Positions 9,591 to 20,966 of a stretch of DNA of 64,000 nt are shown here, piece by piece. Position numbers and translations under genes: made by a program. Under the pieces are notes generated by a model. That model had not been told where the DNA came from and searched no databases. It worked only from the letters and a program-made list of their open reading frames with translations. This DNA comes from Vermamoeba vermiformis (lineage: Eukaryota > Tubulinea > Echinamoebida), in the NCBI GenBank assembly GCA_045837725.1, contig JBEWZL010000289.1, positions 1 to 64,000 of the forward strand. Direction: 5' to 3'. The stretch's first letter is position 1; every line of letters starts with the position of its first letter.

Positions 9591-12500
9591 CTATTTTGCC
9601 TTGATTTGTTTCAGAATTTCAATGCAGCGACGAATGCTCGGTCTTTCAATCGGATCCGTTCTACAACAATTGATAACGAGCTGTTTGAACTCGGGATCTT
9701 GTACCACCTCGCTGATCCTTTCAATTCGCTTTTCTTCGTCAAATATTACCGCCAAATGAGTGTTAGATACCATTTCAAATAAGAGGACACCAAAACTTAA
9801 GTAAGCAAAGGTTAGTACCATGCAGCACTTGCGAACGTCAAAAACGCAAACATTTCGGAAGTGACACGTGTCAAAGTGTCAAAGTGTCAAAAAGTCGAGT
9901 GACTTACGAATAAATGTCAGCCTTTTCGTTGTACGGTGCCTCTTGCAATATTTCAGGAGCGATGAATCCAAAGGTTCCAATGACAGTACTTGCCGCTGAA
10001 CTTGTGTGTAGGAGTCTTGCGGTTCCAAAGTCCGATATTTTGGCTCTCTTCTTGTTTTGATAGAGCTTTTTACTGATTAGTATCGGGTCATTTGATTCAA
10101 TAAGCAAGACTTACTAACACGTTGGCGCCTTTAAGATCTCTATGAATTATTTTTGGATTCAACGAGTGCAGGTAGTTCAAACCTTTAGCCACATCAAGCG
10201 CCAGCGTAATAATTTCCTGTCGTTTTAGAGTGACTTTATCACGGAATAGCAAGTCTTCTAACGACCCATTCTTCATGTACTCCATTACTAACAGCACGTC
10301 GTTCGTCTCTTCATTCTTTGAAATGCCCATCGATAGAACGATGTGCTTGTGGTGAAGCGATCTATCGAGCAAATATTAAGCTATCTTGAACGCACGAACA
10401 TCGTTACGTACATCAGGGTTCGAGCCTCTTCAAGGATAGTAGTCTGATCAAGACTGCTTGACTTCACTCGCTTAACAACGACGTTTTGGCCGTGCCATTT
10501 GGCTTTATAGATCTCGCCATAGCTGCCTTCGCCGAGCTTTTCACCTATTGAAATTTCACTGAAAGCGATATCTGTGCTTTGTTAGTCGTTGCTTTAACGA
10601 AATGTTAAACTTACCTGACGGGCTAAATTCTTTCAAAGAATCAACTTGCGCGTACATCTCCCTCTCGTCCTGCTTCATTAAGGCGACTTCTTCGTCAATG
10701 TCTTGTTTTGGGAATGTATATTTTCTTCGTCTTCGGAGCCATAATAAAACTAATACAACGGCACCCAAGAATACACCACTTAACATTACTATTATCCAGA
10801 CTGCTCCATCATTGCCAGAAGATAAACTTGGTGCATTAGCAGGTGACATTGGTAACCCAGTACTTGGACTCAAGTCAGCACTTGGTACTTCGCTTGGTGC
10901 GGGAGAACTTAGTACCGGTGATTCTGCACTACCCGGTGAGATTTGCTGCGGCGATAAATTTGCTGGCGTTTCCAAATTGTCGGATGGAGAGCTAACCGGC
11001 GGAAGTCGTGACGGTTCCAAATTTCTTAAGTAGTAATGTTGGTGACGCCAGTCGCACGATGAAATGTTGCATTTCTGGTTGAAGCCCAACATATTATGAG
11101 TTAAGTTGCTGAAGAGAAGTTTAATTAGTTACCGAATGTCAATTTTTTCTTACCAATTGAGTACGCTCTGGGAAACAACCGGTGGACATCCCGTTAATTC
11201 ATTGTTGGATAGATTTCTGGCTCGATTGAATTAAGCATATTAATTATGTGAAGTTAGCGTGCTTACAGTTGCGATAATTTTGGTAGATTGTTGAATTTGA
11301 TATCGGAAATATTTCCGCTAAGTCTGTTGTAACTCAAGTCTCTACGAAAAATAATCAACACAAACATCAAATCAATTAATTTTTCGTACAATATTTCTAA
11401 GAACTGTGCTTTCATGCTGACGTCAGATATTGGACCCTCTAGATCATAATGGGAAATATTTCTGTCAAATACGTTAGCAACCGTGATGGTAACTTTTTCG
11501 TTACGTACACTTTTATGAGGTGCATTTGATCGTAAATATGAGACCATGTCAATTCCTTTGCACGCAGAATGTTGAACTTGTACAGCTCTGTTAGCCAAAT
11601 TGAATAATTCGATGAAGCAACCCATGTTCATGTAGCAACTGGATAGACCGAGGAGTGTCGGTGAAAGCATAAATGGCGTGGGTCCGAAGCCCCTAAAGGA
11701 ACGGAACGTCTGTTCTTCCGCACCATCAAAATGCACGACTGAAATGCTGAATGACATGTCATATTGAAGGTAGCACAGGACGGTTAAAAATGTATCCTTG
11801 AAATTGTAAAGGAAACTATCGCAATTTTTGAAATGCGCTTTTCGTACACTTGTATTGTTGGTGAATATTTGGTACACGTATCGAGTTGAGGTTGACTGCT
11901 CCCAAAAAATATTGATCAACGAGTCCTCTGCTGGCAGCAAATCAATACCTTGGTTAGTGATAAGGCTCTTCTTTGTCTCGGTGCCATTGAAATAAACGAC
12001 TGTATACTGCCATTGATTTTGAATATCGTTCGTGAACAAAAATCATAAGCTAGTTGAAACTTAGAGCATCCTCCTCTAATTGAAACGGTTTGATGCTTCG
12101 ATATCGTTCCGTTGACTTCTATATGCCTAATATGGTAAGTTTCTTCGCTGATGTCGCATGATCCAACCATGAAGCAATCGTCTTTTCGCAAAATAGAATT
12201 AATTTGCTCGCTGCTGCCAAACTTTTGCTTCTTTGAAGTAAAACCATTTCCATCGTATGTTAATATGATGAAAGGGCTGCTAGCTATAGCCACGTAATCT
12301 ACTGGACCTTTCGAAATCCGCACCGTCTTGGGATCCTTTGACCAATAAGCAAGTTCAACGTAAGGAATAGTATTATTTTCATAACCGACAGTACTGGGTT
12401 TAAAAGATTGATAATACAACATCCCGCCGGTTATGTTCCAAACGGCAATGAAATGCTCTACAATGAGTTAGGATTTAAATAATCGTATGCTTTCTTACCC

Positions 12501-12706
12501 TCTGACAAAGATTGCAGAGAAACATCTTTAACATTATTGGCAGTGATATTTAACTTGACGAAGGGTCCTTTGAGTGCTGGATGCGAAAAACATTATTATT
12601 TGGATCCGTCGATTTACGAGTTTTGTTTAATTAAATTACCTTGGCCACTAATTAATAAAATATTTGAAAATATTATAACAATCCAGAGGAACTGCAACGG
12701 CCCCAT
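9591..12706 (-). CDS. Receptor-like TKL protein kinase with secreted-type ectodomain
   Basis: Ten exons: 12706-12640, 12576-12499, 12457-11390, 11341-11267, 11216-11154, 11108-10615, 10571-10412, 10361-10115, 10065-9908 and 9795-9591. The start MGPLQFLWIVIIF is a signal peptide. A long beta-rich, N-glycosylation-rich ectodomain is followed by two or three LRR units (LDLSYNRLSG, LNLSNNELTG), a Ser/Pro stalk, one transmembrane helix with stop-transfer RRRRK, and a kinase domain. The kinase has GEGSYGEIY, VVVKRVK, HRDLKGANVLV, ISDFGTARL and FIAPEIL, so all catalytic residues are present. Family features are TKL-like. The exon sum is one base short of a whole frame: a shift is required at the A-run 12038-12042, before which and after which the reading is conserved in style. 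The gene is either disrupted or carries an assembly error there. Confidence 0.8.
9862..9890 (+). repeat. Intronic TGACACGTGTCA-AAGTGTC repeat, copy 1
   Basis: The perfect palindrome TGACACGTGTCA is followed by two AAGTGTCA units inside the last intron (9796-9907) of the receptor kinase gene. Closely similar blocks sit in introns at 25681-25708 and 39516-39535. Confidence 0.6.
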
Positions 12707-12861
12707 TTCATCACCTGACCACAGAACTGCAATGCCAGCGCTTGTTCTTTAAACTCTGCTATGGCTTCAGTTCGCGCAGGTTTACTGTGGTTGTGGTTGT
12801 TTGGAAAGACATAAAGTCAGACGAATTCAATCAAAAAGTTTTGAACCTGTCAATCACTGAC

Positions 12862-12870
12862 ACTCGTCAC
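12862..12870 (+). promoter_or_regulatory. ACTCGTCAC upstream element of paralogue 3
   Basis: This word lies about 30 nt upstream of the ATG at 12897 and matches words upstream of paralogues 1 and 2. It is in the roughly 190-bp divergent promoter shared with the receptor kinase gene. Confidence 0.3.
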
Positions 12871-12896
12871 CAGTTATTCAAATTAATTCAAGTACG

Positions 12897-15429
12897 ATGC
12901 AACAGGTCCGAGTTCGGCAGATATTCAGAGTTCATCTGCCTATCAACTGCCCTTCGGATCACGAAGTCAGCTTGTCAGATCAGCCGACTGACTTCGGCTT
13001 TACGCTCAAAGATTGCAATTCTGAACGCACTCATAAATACAAACTCGAGTTATTTTGTTTGCAGAATGAAACTCAGCCATCAAGAACATTAAACAATTGG
13101 GCAATATTTGCTAAACGAAATCCGATCAGCTTCAACACAGGAGACGATGATCCAACAATTTTAGGATTAAAAATTAATCACGGAATATTTGACTTTCGAA
13201 GGCAGCCAGAACAGCTCGCTAGGATAGTTTTGAGTTATTTTGTGGATGGAGTTTTTGTGCGAAGAGGAATTTCTCCAGTTATTAAAGTATTGCCGAAAAA
13301 GCGTCATGGAGGTCTAGAACTAGAATGTAAGTTAATTAAAAATATGCTTGTAACGTTATTTATTATTTGCGAAAGTATCTTGGGAAAATTGTCTTACAGA
13401 GTGGCGCGCTAGATTATTAAATCTAACATTATATTATATTATTAGGCACCGTTGCAATCAACTGGGAAGAACAATTAAATAATAATAGCAATTACAATAA
13501 CGAATCCAGCCTCGAGACCAAAGACGACCACGAGCGTCTATCTTATGATTATGACCAACAAATAGTTGATTCTCACATATCAGACTCCGCAAGTCCCGAC
13601 ATATATCATGCACCAGACCACGTCGAACCCCAGATGCAGCATCTGTTCTTTGCTTCGTCCGTTCCTGAGTCCCCTCTCGTGCAACCACTACAGTATGTAA
13701 TCTACTTTGTTACAACGGCAATGTTAACCATATGCGATAGGAATGAGAATTACATGGTACTTTACAACGGCAATGCAGAAGTCGTTGGTAACTTCAGAGC
13801 ATTGAACTTCTACAAGTCATCAGACATCAATATCAAAGAGGATATTAGGCTGCTAACTGAAGGTACGTACGAGGTGCTGTATAGAATACTTTGAATCTCT
13901 ACCAGACACAAGGAACTGCGTGCAACATTTGACTGACAGAGTACTAACACGAGCTTTTTCGCTTTGTAGACCACGACTGCCGCGACACGTTGCTTCAAAT
14001 TGACGGAGTTAACTACAAGTTCAAACAAGGAGTGCATCCAGACACGAACAGACGATTTGTTGGCTACATTGCACAACAAGTGGAGAGTGTTGTTCCCGAA
14101 GCTGTTCAGCTCATTGATGGTAAGTTCTATTGTCTCGTTTATACTCATATCGACTATGAAACTAATTACGGTACCATGTAGGTATTCTTCATGTCGATTA
14201 TGAGTCTCTGATACCATATCTGAGCGAGTCAGTTCGTGCCAATTACAATGACATCAAGGATCTGAAGTCACACTCCGAACGAATTCAAAAGGCATTGGAC
14301 GCGATGTACGACGAGTTCATTAAGCAAGAACAACGATATAAAGCCAACAAATCAACACCACAACCTAAACACAGCTCTAAAAATCGACCGCCAAGGTCAC
14401 CAGCACTTCGCTTCGGTCTCATAGTTAGCGCCATCACCGTCGTATTGCTCGTTGCCATTGGTGCTGCAATATTCCTTTGGCCGACCAATAACACCTCTCC
14501 AGACTCGCCGACACTAGCGCCAGTGCCCCAATCACCCACAGGTCAACCTTTGATCCCTTTGAAACCCGCCATTGCCACACACAAATCAATTCAACGACAA
14601 GCATTAGAAGAGTTCTACCACGCGACACGAGGCCAAAATTGGGTTAGAAATGATAAATGGCTAACAAATGCACCGTTGAGCGAGTGGTACGGCATTTCAA
14701 TGTTCTTGGAAAATGTGGATGCGATCGTTTTGCCGAGCAATAACCTCGTTGGACCGTTGCCTGATAGCTTCGAAGAACTCAACACTATACGAAGACTTGA
14801 TCTACATAACAATTCGATCGTCGGAAAGATGCCGAAGTTCGATGGATGGAGCTCACTGGTTAGTCTAAATTTAGCCAACAACCGGTTCATGGATCGCATC
14901 CACTCGCACCTTTTTACGTCGTCCAGCTTACTTCAATACCTCAATTTGCGCGACAACTACCTATCATCGTCATTGCCCTCCGTAATAGCAATATACTCGT
15001 TGCAATACATGGATTTGGCCAACAACCAGTTGACCGGGTCCATACCTAGCATGACGTACCTGCCGCTAGCACACTTGGACTTGAGTTTTAACAACTTCGA
15101 TGGCTTCTTGACCAACTTGCCGACGGAGCTTAGAAACCTAAGTATCAACAATAACAGATTTGCTGGTGAAGTGACTCAGATGAAGAATTTGGCTAACATT
15201 CGACGGCTACGGATCGGCAATAATTTCTTCACTGGCGACTATAGAACTGCTTCCAGAACAAATAGAACAACTCGAAGTGCTGTATATAGCCGATACGCAG
15301 CTTAAACAATTCATCATCACGAACGGCACGTTGTCGGCAGATGCAGCGTGCGACGCGAGCGGAGTTCCATTTTTGTGTCCGTTGCCGGATTGGCTGGTTG
15401 AAAAGTGTAACGCTGTGTGCATATTATAA
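12897..15429 (+). CDS. MYRF-like autoproteolytic membrane protein with LRR ectodomain (paralogue 3, one-base shift)
   Basis: Exons 12897-13326, 13446-13692, 13741-13862, 13970-14119 and 14182-15429. The N-terminal domain (VRQIFRVHLPINCPSDHEV, FDFRRQPEQLARI) belongs to a second subtype shared with paralogue 4. The linker is Asn/Asp/His-rich. The S74 domain (SSDINIKEDI, GYIAQQVESVVPEAV), the coiled coil, the transmembrane helix ending IFLWPTNN, and the LRR ectodomain are all present. Conserved LRR reading continues to GNNFFTGDY (to 15242). It then resumes one frame over at GAACTG (15244) with LLPEQIEQLEVLYIA and the Cys cap FLCPLPDW, stopping at 15429. Taken literally, the frame ends earlier at 15305 without the cap. 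So there is one extra base near 15240-15244. Confidence 0.75.
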
Positions 15430-15563
15430 TACTGTAATTATAGAATAGAACTTGATTAGTTTTTAAATTGTAATCGAATGTCACCGGCTGTCAAAGTAAT
15501 CAAACAATTTTGCGTGTCCACTTTTTAAAGGAGTAAATCTTTCGTTATTAAAGTGTCAGCGCA

Positions 15564-18197
15564 ATGAAGAAGGTCCACATTAGGCAAATTTTTAGGATAA
15601 ACCTTCCTATCAACACTCCTCCGGATCACGAGGTCATTTTAGTGGATAAACCAAATGACTTTGGCTTTACGCTCAAAGACTGCAATTCTGCACGAACTCA
15701 TCATTACCAATTAGAGTTATTTTGTATTGAAGACGTTGGATTACCAGCAAGAACCATTGCAGACTGGGCAACAATTGCAAAACGAAATCCGATCAGTTGC
15801 AACACAGGAGAGGATGCAATTGTACGATTAAAGGTCAACCATGGCGTATTTGATTTTAGAAGACAACCAGAACAATTAGCACGAGTTACATTGAATTATT
15901 TCGTGGATGGGGTGTTTGTTCAACGAGGCTATTCCCCTGTATTCAAAATACTTCCTAAAAAGCGACAAGGCTTTGCTTATGACGAATGTAAGTTTTGAGA
16001 CAAAATGTCCTCTCTAAAATAATTAAATTAAGAAACCGATCTGATTTTTCAAAAATAGCCTCGAACTTGAATCCACTCACAATTATATATTTTAGGCACT
16101 GTTCGGGTATTTTGGGACAATAATAATGTAAATGCAAATAACGGCAGTGGGAGTGGCTCGGAAGAAGATCAGAACGAGGAGATGCGCAGTCAGCCTATTG
16201 AATATCACCATCAATACAGCAACAATACCAATCAATCTCATTATTCCAGCGAGTCGTATGTCTCAGACTCTCAACAACCAAGTCCTGACTATTATTACAA
16301 GAGCGAGCCAGTTTCGAGGTACAAATCCGCCTTTTAACTGAATTTTGCATCGCTTATGACGTTGGAAATACTAATTATTCTTTCTAGCGAGCGTCATGAT
16401 TATCCACAGCATCACATGCCTTTACTTTTGTCTCCCGTTGGTGGATTCGATCATGTTCCTGAATCACCGATGGTGATGCCCCAGTACGTGCTATTAACGT
16501 TATTTTATCGATTATCTAATATTTCAATAGAAATGAGCAATATATGGTGCTATATAACGGCAACGCCGAAGTGATCGGAAACTTCAGAGCATTGAACTTC
16601 TACAAGTCATCAGACATCAATATCAAAGAGGACATTAGGCTACTCGTTGAAGGTACGTTTTTAATACGGAATCTTTCAAAAAGCAGTTTACGACGGCTAT
16701 GCAACAAAGCAGTACTAACACGTGCTTGTTCGCTTTGTAGACCATGACTGTCGTGACACGTTGCTGCAAATTGACGGAGTAAACTACAAGTTCAAGCAAG
16801 GAGTGCATCCAGACACGAACAGAAGATTTGTTGGCTACATTGCACAACAAGTGGAGAGTGTTGTTCCCGAAGCTGTTCAGCTCATTGATGGTGAGTTCTA
16901 TTGTCTCATTTATGCTCATATCGACTATGAAACTAATTACGGTCACACTTAGGTATTCTTCATGTCGACTATGAGTCTCTGATACCTTATCTGAGCGAGT
17001 CAGTTCGTGCCAACTATGGTGACATAAAAAATCTCAAATCGAACGCGGATAGAATGCAACAAGCCCTCGATTCAATGTACGAACAGTTCATCAAGAAGGG
17101 AGGCAAGGGCAAACCGTCAAAAGAACCAACGAAAACAGCCTCTCGTTCTCAGAAAAATTCACGTGGCCGATCTCGTGTGCTTCAAATCGTCTTTGGCCTC
17201 GTGATCTCGGCAGTATTAGTTGGAGTTGGTGTAGCGGTGTTTGTGTGGCCCAACGTGTTCAGCTAACAATAACAATCAACCCACACCGCAAACAGCCCCT
17301 ACAGAACCTTCAACATCGACTGCGATCCCGATCACGGCCGTGGATCCAAAACACATGATAATCCTCAAAGAATTCTACCGAGCTACAAATGGTGCTAATT
17401 GGACGAGACGTGATAATTGGCTGACGGACGCACCGTTGAAGGATTGGTTTGGCGTCACAGTGAACGGATTCGGCGATCAAGTTTCGACGCTTTCATTGCC
17501 GAATAATAACTTGGACGGACATATTCCCGAGAGCTTTGATCAATTGCATACGATTGAGGCATTGGATTTGCAAGGAAATCATATTATGGGACCGTTGCCT
17601 TCATTCGACGGATGGTACATGTTGCGACACGTGGATCTGTCGAGAAATGTGTTTTTAGGCGAGATGCCTCAAACATTATTGAACCGTGGAAGCATTCAGA
17701 CCCTCAATGTCAGCTATAATCAGCTCTATGGAAAGTTGCCCGAACAAATGTCACTTAGATCCGCCAAGCTTTTTGACATATCTCACAACATGTTTGATGG
17801 CACCTTGCCAACGCGAGGATTTTGGTTTATGCCCGTGGAAATATTAGCCATCAACAATAACTTCTTTGGGGGAGAAATACGATCATTGCCTTACAACATC
17901 CAGATCTTGTCGTTGCAGAGCAACACTTTTACGGGAGATCTCACGTGCCTGACGAATCTTGATAATCTCAAAGTGGCTAGATTAGGCTACAATCCGTTCT
18001 ACGGTGATTTGAAGTTCACGGCGAAGCAATTTGCGCAGTTGGAAGAGCTCAACATTGCCGGCACCTACTTCGGATCAATCGACGTCGAGAACGCTACTCT
18101 GAGCGATAACGTGATTTGCGATGCGAGCAGGGTGCCATTTGCGTGCCCGCTACCTGATTGGGCAGTTAATAAGTGCAATGCTACTTGCGGTAATTAA
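15564..18197 (+). CDS. MYRF-like autoproteolytic membrane protein with LRR ectodomain (paralogue 4, one-base shift)
   Basis: Exons 15564-15987, 16096-16318, 16388-16483, 16531-16652, 16741-16890 and 16953-18197; the linker has one exon more than its closest relative, paralogue 3. The N-terminal domain (VHIRQIFRINLPINTPP) is followed by a Tyr/Ser/His-rich linker, the S74 domain with the Ser-Lys dyad, a coiled coil, a basic stretch and a transmembrane helix (VLVGVGVAVFVWP). Just after the helix the frame breaks: the literal frame stops at 17266. Dropping one C of CCC (17249-17251) gives WPT plus an Asn-rich stalk, matching paralogue 3, and then the LRR ectodomain continues to the stop at 18197. 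The C-terminal cap (FACPLPDW) is intact. Confidence 0.75.
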
Positions 18198-18499
18198 GAT
18201 CATATCATCAAGCGGGATGCTCTGAATATTTTGTAAATAGGCTTAGTATGATAAATAATTAGTTATATTTTATGATACTAGAGATTATGACATTAATTTA
18301 CTGTGCGGAGCAGAATGATTCAGAAGAGAGAAGGAACCTCGGGGAAATCGGTCCATTTTCCAAATTAGGAAATTCACCCGATCAAGCTCCGTCTCCGGTA
18401 CATTCAGAAGATTCTGCTCGCACCATAAAACAAGTAAATTGTTGGTCATTTAATCTATAACAACAAGTAATCAACATCGCAACACAAAATCAAAACATA
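18198..18499. other. Intergenic spacer
   Basis: This is the 3' flank of MYRF-LRR 4 and the upstream region of the redoxin gene, in the same direction. A 62-codon open frame at 18272-18460 has no recognisable features and no support. I see nothing else. Confidence 0.4.
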
Positions 18500-19251
18500 A
18501 TGCAACAATCAAACCCAATCGAGTGGTTCAAATCCGAGATCACCAAGCGTCCAGTCACCGCTATCGTCTTTTATCGTGGCCTTTGGTGCCCTTGGTGCAG
18601 CGGTAAATATACATATCTAGAAGCATAAGATCGATTTCTAACAAGATCGTTAGGATACTTAAAGGAACTCAACAAAAGTTTCGTAAAGAAGATCCGAGCA
18701 GTGGGCGGCGAATTGTTCGCTGTAACTGCTCAAGAATTGGTCGATGGCAAAGCAGCTACCCAGGAATGGAACTTAGAGTAAGTACTATTGTTAATATTTT
18801 GGTTGTAGTTTTTGACTTTGGATGTAGATTCCAGACCGTCGTGGATACGACCAACGAGTTAGCAAAGTATTTGAAAGTTAATATTACGCCCAAGAAAGAC
18901 ACTTTCTTCAAGGACCATCCTTCGTGGTACCCTAACGGCTTAGCTCAACCTGCCCTGATTGTCGTGGATCAGCAAGGTCGCACGTTGTTCCATTGGGCCA
19001 TTGTTCCGTCAGAAATGAATCTCGGAGGTGCCTCCGATAGACCACTGCCCGACGCTGTTTGGAACGTTGTCGAGCAACAGTTGAAACAGTTCAACGAAAA
19101 GAATTCTAGCAACGACAAAGAGTTGCCGAAACAAGATTGGGAATGGCTCCGAGAAAATTATAACCGAGAATATGAAACGACTTTAACGTGGTACAAAGGC
19201 GAGGTAGCTGCTGGTAGATTGCTGAACGCACCCAAGCCTGCTTCGAATTGA
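18500..19251 (+). CDS. Peroxiredoxin-like thioredoxin-fold protein with CPWC
   Basis: Exons 18500-18602, 18654-18777 and 18828-19251 give 216 residues in a clean frame. The beta strand AIVFYRG is followed by LWCPWCSGYLKEL, the redox centre of AhpC/TSA-type redoxins, here as a C-x-x-C pair. Further on, GELFAVTAQ, a Pro-containing loop near VNITPKKDTF, and a strand pattern ALIVVDQQGRTLFHWA complete the fold. The C-terminal 50 residues are helical and charged. The protein probably reduces peroxides or disulfides in the cytosol. Similar short proteins occur in bacteria and fungi. There is no signal peptide. Confidence 0.8.
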
Positions 19252-19494
19252 CTCGATCTGCAGACAAGTAACGCAACAGCTGCACAAAAGTCTTTGATAA
19301 TCAATTCGTTTTTGATCTAAGCTCTAATTCTATATTTTTCTAATAAATTATAATTACACCTAGTTCTGTAAATCAAAATAGACTGTGTGAGGCGGATTTG
19401 CTTGTGTCACGATCCGACATTGACCCTAGGGTCAGATTTGTTCTTCCCGAGCCTTTGTTTAAGTTACATTGCTGAGTATTCGTCCATTCTGGAC

Positions 19495-19572
19495 TGTTTT
19501 TCAATTCTTTCACTATTACGTATTTTTCAATTCTTCAGGGATCACGTGTTTTTCAATTCTTTAGGAATCACG
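19495..19572 (+). repeat. 26-bp tandem repeat, three units, with CACGTG junctions
   Basis: Units 19495-19520, 19521-19546 and 19547-19572 share TTTTTCAATTCTT. Units 2 and 3 end in ATCACG, so the joints with the next T-G create CACGTG (19544-19549 and 19570-19575). The array lies about 75 bp upstream of the decayed gene starting at 19646. Confidence 0.8.
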
Positions 19573-19645
19573 TGTTTTGTTCGCTATAAAACACTTTTTT
19601 TTTCCTTCGTATTTTGTAATTCAAACGAACGACAACAACAAGACA

Positions 19646-20669
19646 ATGGAACAAAATCAAGACAACAACAACTTTTGGCAGGATCTTCTCGTTTTGCTGA
19701 CTAATGTAAGCCTTACTTTGTTTTTCCCATATGCATTAATGATTAGCAGATACGTTGATAATTTTTTTTTGAGAATGTTAAAATTTATTGGAAGTACTCG
19801 CCAACCTACCGCCCTACACCGAGAGGAGTACGATTTAGTGAGATTGCCGAAAGAGGAGGCCGATATTCGAATTCGGAGACACTCAAAATTGGAAATCTTT
19901 GCGAGAGAAGCAACGATTGCAAATCATTGTAGCTCATGCAGGCAATGCCCAAATGGTCGACTTTGAGAACAGCCCTGCCCACAATCTTCGAGTGCCTGAT
20001 CGCCGCTCTGCTTAACGGGGAGGTGTAGGCCAGAAGATCGAGGCGTCGATGTCCGGCGAAGAAACGAGAATAACGAGCTGGATCTGATCGTGCAGTGCAA
20101 GGCAGGAAATAGTTATGCCGGGCAAGTAGCTCACATCTTCAGAGAGTTGCTAGGAACATGTTGGCTCCACCGTTGCTCGCGAGCTCTTTTGGCCATGACT
20201 GCAGAGCACGTGGCATCTCAGCAAAACATTCTAGCTTTTGGCAATAACAACAATGCCAATTATCCGCTTCAAGTCGACCTTTGGGATCGAACGAGAATTG
20301 TTCAACAAATCGATTCTCTCACGGAGTTCTTGGCCATTTGGTTGCGGAATTTATTTTAGAGAATTCCACAACTACAAAGACTGAATTCTTAGCCATTCGA
20401 AAGATGGAGACGTTATTCGTAAGCCTAGAAGTTCTGAGACTACGAAGCGGAGCTATCTTCAAGATAGCAGAAAGCAAGCGAATTTGAGGAAGAGAAATTC
20501 GGCGTGGGAGAAGGCCAATGGAGGTGTGGAGGTAGCAGCGGATGAAGAAGGAAGATGAATAAAGAGAAATCAGTGTACTCCGACCAGGAAGAACTTGACC
20601 CTTCTTACGAAAGTGAAGATGAAGAGCTGATTGAGCATTTTGAAGGCTTCAATTTCAACGAGCAATAAA
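19646..20669 (+). pseudogene. Decayed gene with Mrr/type IV restriction endonuclease-like core
   Basis: An ATG at 19646 opens a short frame that soon breaks, and coding-like stretches continue in different frames to about 20669. The best part is 20036-20359. It contains DRGVDVRR, then LDLIVQCKAG (the D...Q-x-K signature of Mrr-like nucleases), RALLAMTAEHVASQQN and LWDRTRIVQQIDSL, which match the order of conserved strands in that family. Upstream and downstream frames contain stops that I could not remove with plausible introns. The 3' end (20555-20669) reads as an acidic tail (EELDPSYESEDEELIEHF). I infer a recently inactivated nuclease-like gene, or a gene damaged by several indel errors. 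Confidence 0.45.
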
Positions 20670-20966
20670 AAGGAAATGTTATTTTTTACCGTGGTTCATT
20701 ATGAAACTAATCAAATTGTTCTATTTAATGAATTAGCAACCTCAGAAGAGGTTGTAGAGATCCGATCTAGCCCGATATCATTAAGTTATGATTACGTATC
20801 TACGAGCTGTGCAGCTCTTACGGTAACGTACGTTAATCAGTAACATCGGGAAAAAATCGCGCTGTTGAAAAATGCGGGTGTGATTCAGAGTTATTTTTGG
20901 TAGCAACTTGCAAGACATAAAAAACTTCGAAACCGTTAGACTTGACACTTTTTTTCTTTCGTGACT
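20670..20966. other. Intergenic spacer
   Basis: Spacer between the decayed nuclease gene and the metalloprotease gene. A 70-codon frame at 20631-20843 overlaps the acidic tail of the decayed gene in another frame and shows no domain. Confidence 0.4.

Noticed and set aside
10602-11033. 143-codon open frame on the plus strand
   Set aside because: It is the antisense shadow of the Ser/Pro stalk of the receptor kinase.
15163-15243. An intron in paralogue 3 that would avoid the frame break (GTGAAG...TATAG)
   Set aside because: It would delete an LRR unit that is conserved in paralogue 4.
19387-19704. 105-codon open frame upstream of the nuclease relic
   Set aside because: It runs through the 26-bp tandem repeat and has no domain.
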